From an uncultured Bacilli bacterium (GTDB lineage: Bacteria; Bacillota_I; Bacilli_A; RF39; UBA660), in NCBI GenBank assembly GCA_947629125.1, contig CANRCO010000069.1, forward strand, positions 1-6,761: a stretch of DNA of 6,761 nucleotides, read 5' to 3'. Made by a program: the position numbers and the translations under genes. This document shows, piece after piece, positions 6,144 through 6,761 of this stretch. How positions within the stretch are numbered: the stretch's first letter is position 1; every line of letters begins with the position of its first letter. Under the pieces are notes generated by a model. It was not told the DNA's origin. It worked only from the letters and a program-made list of their open reading frames with translations, and did not search any database.

Positions 6144-6718
6144 GTATTATTTGGGTCTTTTTAATATTAACTGGTATTATCTATAGTTTTTTTACGGGGC
6201 ATATTGAGGTAATTAATAATAGTATTTTAAATAATGGTGCCAAGGCTTTAGAATTAATTATGAGTTTACTACCGATGTTAGTTTTGTGGAGTGGCATTAT
6301 GCAAATTGCAGAAGATAGTGGTCTTTTAAATAAGTTTGCTAAATTTTTATATCCGGCTTTAAGTAAATTATTTCCAAGTGTACCTAAAGATAATAAAGCT
6401 TTAGGTTATATTGCTAGTAATATTGCTGCTAATGCTATTGGTTTAGGTTCTGCTGCAACGCCCTTTGGCTTAAAAGCAATGAACGAATTACAAGAAATTA
6501 ATGATAAAAAAGATACTGCTAGTGATGCAATGATTACTTTTTTAATTTTAAATACTAGTGGAGTTACGATTATTCCTACCACGATTATTGCTTTAAGATT
6601 AGCCTATAACAGTCAAAATCCTACGGAAATAATAATAACGAGTATTTTAGCCACTATTTGTAGTAGTTTTTTTGGTTTATTACTTGATTACTTTATTAGA
6701 AGGAGCAAAAATAAATGA
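6137..6718 (+). CDS. spmA: Spore maturation protein A
   Basis: The product is a multi-pass membrane protein of 193 residues from TTG 6137, carrying one nucleoside-recognition (Gate) domain. The diagnostic stretch is SNIAANAIGLGSAATPFGLKA (split here as SNIAANAIG at 94-102 and LGSAATPFGLKA at 103-114), followed by NTSGVTIIPTTIIALRLAY (139-157). Membrane segments are likely at about 3-20, 40-57, 130-153 and 165-186. In B. subtilis SpmA and SpmB are needed for full dehydration of the spore core, and hence heat resistance; the transported substrate, if any, is not established. ATG 6128 would give three extra residues but has no ribosome-binding gap, whereas from TTG the protein begins MVSIIWV, close to the family opening MVNIIWV as I remember it. 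The gene overlaps dacB by 7 nt and ends in TGA that overlaps the spmB start. Confidence 0.92.
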   Translation: MVSIIWVFLILTGIIYSFFTGHIEVINNSILNNGAKALELIMSLLPMLVLWSGIMQIAEDSGLLNKFAKFLYPALSKLFPSVPKDNKALGYIASNIAANAIGLGSAATPFGLKAMNELQEINDKKDTASDAMITFLILNTSGVTIIPTTIIALRLAYNSQNPTEIIITSILATICSSFFGLLLDYFIRRSKNK

Positions 6719-6761
6719 ATTTAATTTCCGTTATTATTATTCCTTTAATTGTTTTTATTAT
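6715..6761 (+). CDS. spmB: Spore maturation protein B, N-terminal fragment (cut by window edge)
   Basis: ATG 6715 overlaps the TGA stop of spmA as ATGA. AAGGAG at 6700-6705 lies 9 nt upstream, a strong ribosome-binding site. Only 15 codons are visible, MNLISVIIIPLIVFI, a hydrophobic first membrane segment containing the IIP seen near the start of SpmB proteins. Identity rests mainly on position after spmA, since spmA and spmB are nearly always adjacent; the visible residues are consistent but not sufficient alone. Confidence 0.82.
   Translation, partial: MNLISVIIIPLIVFI

Noticed and set aside
1..6761. Search for CRISPR arrays, tRNA or rRNA genes, insertion sequences and riboswitches
   Set aside because: No regularly spaced repeats, tRNA-like cloverleaf, transposase frame or known riboswitch core was seen. 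The non-coding gaps are all under about 120 bases and are accounted for by promoters, terminators and ribosome-binding sites.

Overview
The window comes from a very AT-rich, low-GC Bacillota-type bacterium. Shine-Dalgarno sites are Bacillus-like (AAGGAGG, AGGTGAT), intrinsic terminators are compact with long T-tracts, and the right end carries a D-Ala-D-Ala carboxypeptidase followed by spmA and spmB, the spore-maturation gene order known from endospore formers. TGA is used as a stop at the end of spmA, inside an ATGA overlap with spmB, and every visible Trp codon is TGG. This argues for the standard bacterial code rather than the Mycoplasma code despite the Mollicutes-like base composition. 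The exact lineage cannot be named from the sequence; an AT-rich Clostridia or a Bacilli lineage near Erysipelotrichia/RF39 would fit.

All real genes are on the + strand, in four blocks. (1) Positions 1-798 are the C-terminal end of an ABC exporter of the YfiB/YfiC (BmrCD-like) type, closed by a strong terminator. (2) Positions about 866-4303 look like one transcription unit: a promoter, a GNAT acetyltransferase, an unrecognised 393-residue protein with two C-terminal membrane segments (CorA-like layout, no GMN motif), and a full-length ABC exporter with unusual nucleotide-binding motifs. It ends in a two-part terminator hairpin that overlaps the last codons of the transporter gene. (3) Positions about 4302-5030 are a single-gene unit with its own candidate promoter and terminator, encoding an unrecognised Asn/Lys/Ile-rich 201-residue protein. 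(4) From 5044 to the right edge is the sporulation operon: secreted carboxypeptidase (dacB-like), spmA and the first 15 codons of spmB, tightly packed with overlapping or touching ends.

Block 4 is conventional: by family knowledge its products shape spore-cortex peptidoglycan and help core dehydration. Block 2 is the most likely place for something undescribed, because acetyltransferase, orphan membrane protein and exporter are apparently co-transcribed, but no substrate can be inferred. Two starts are revised from the longest open frame: the carboxypeptidase probably starts at GTG 5055 and SpmA at TTG 6137, both chosen by Shine-Dalgarno spacing and, for SpmA, by fit to the family N-terminus.
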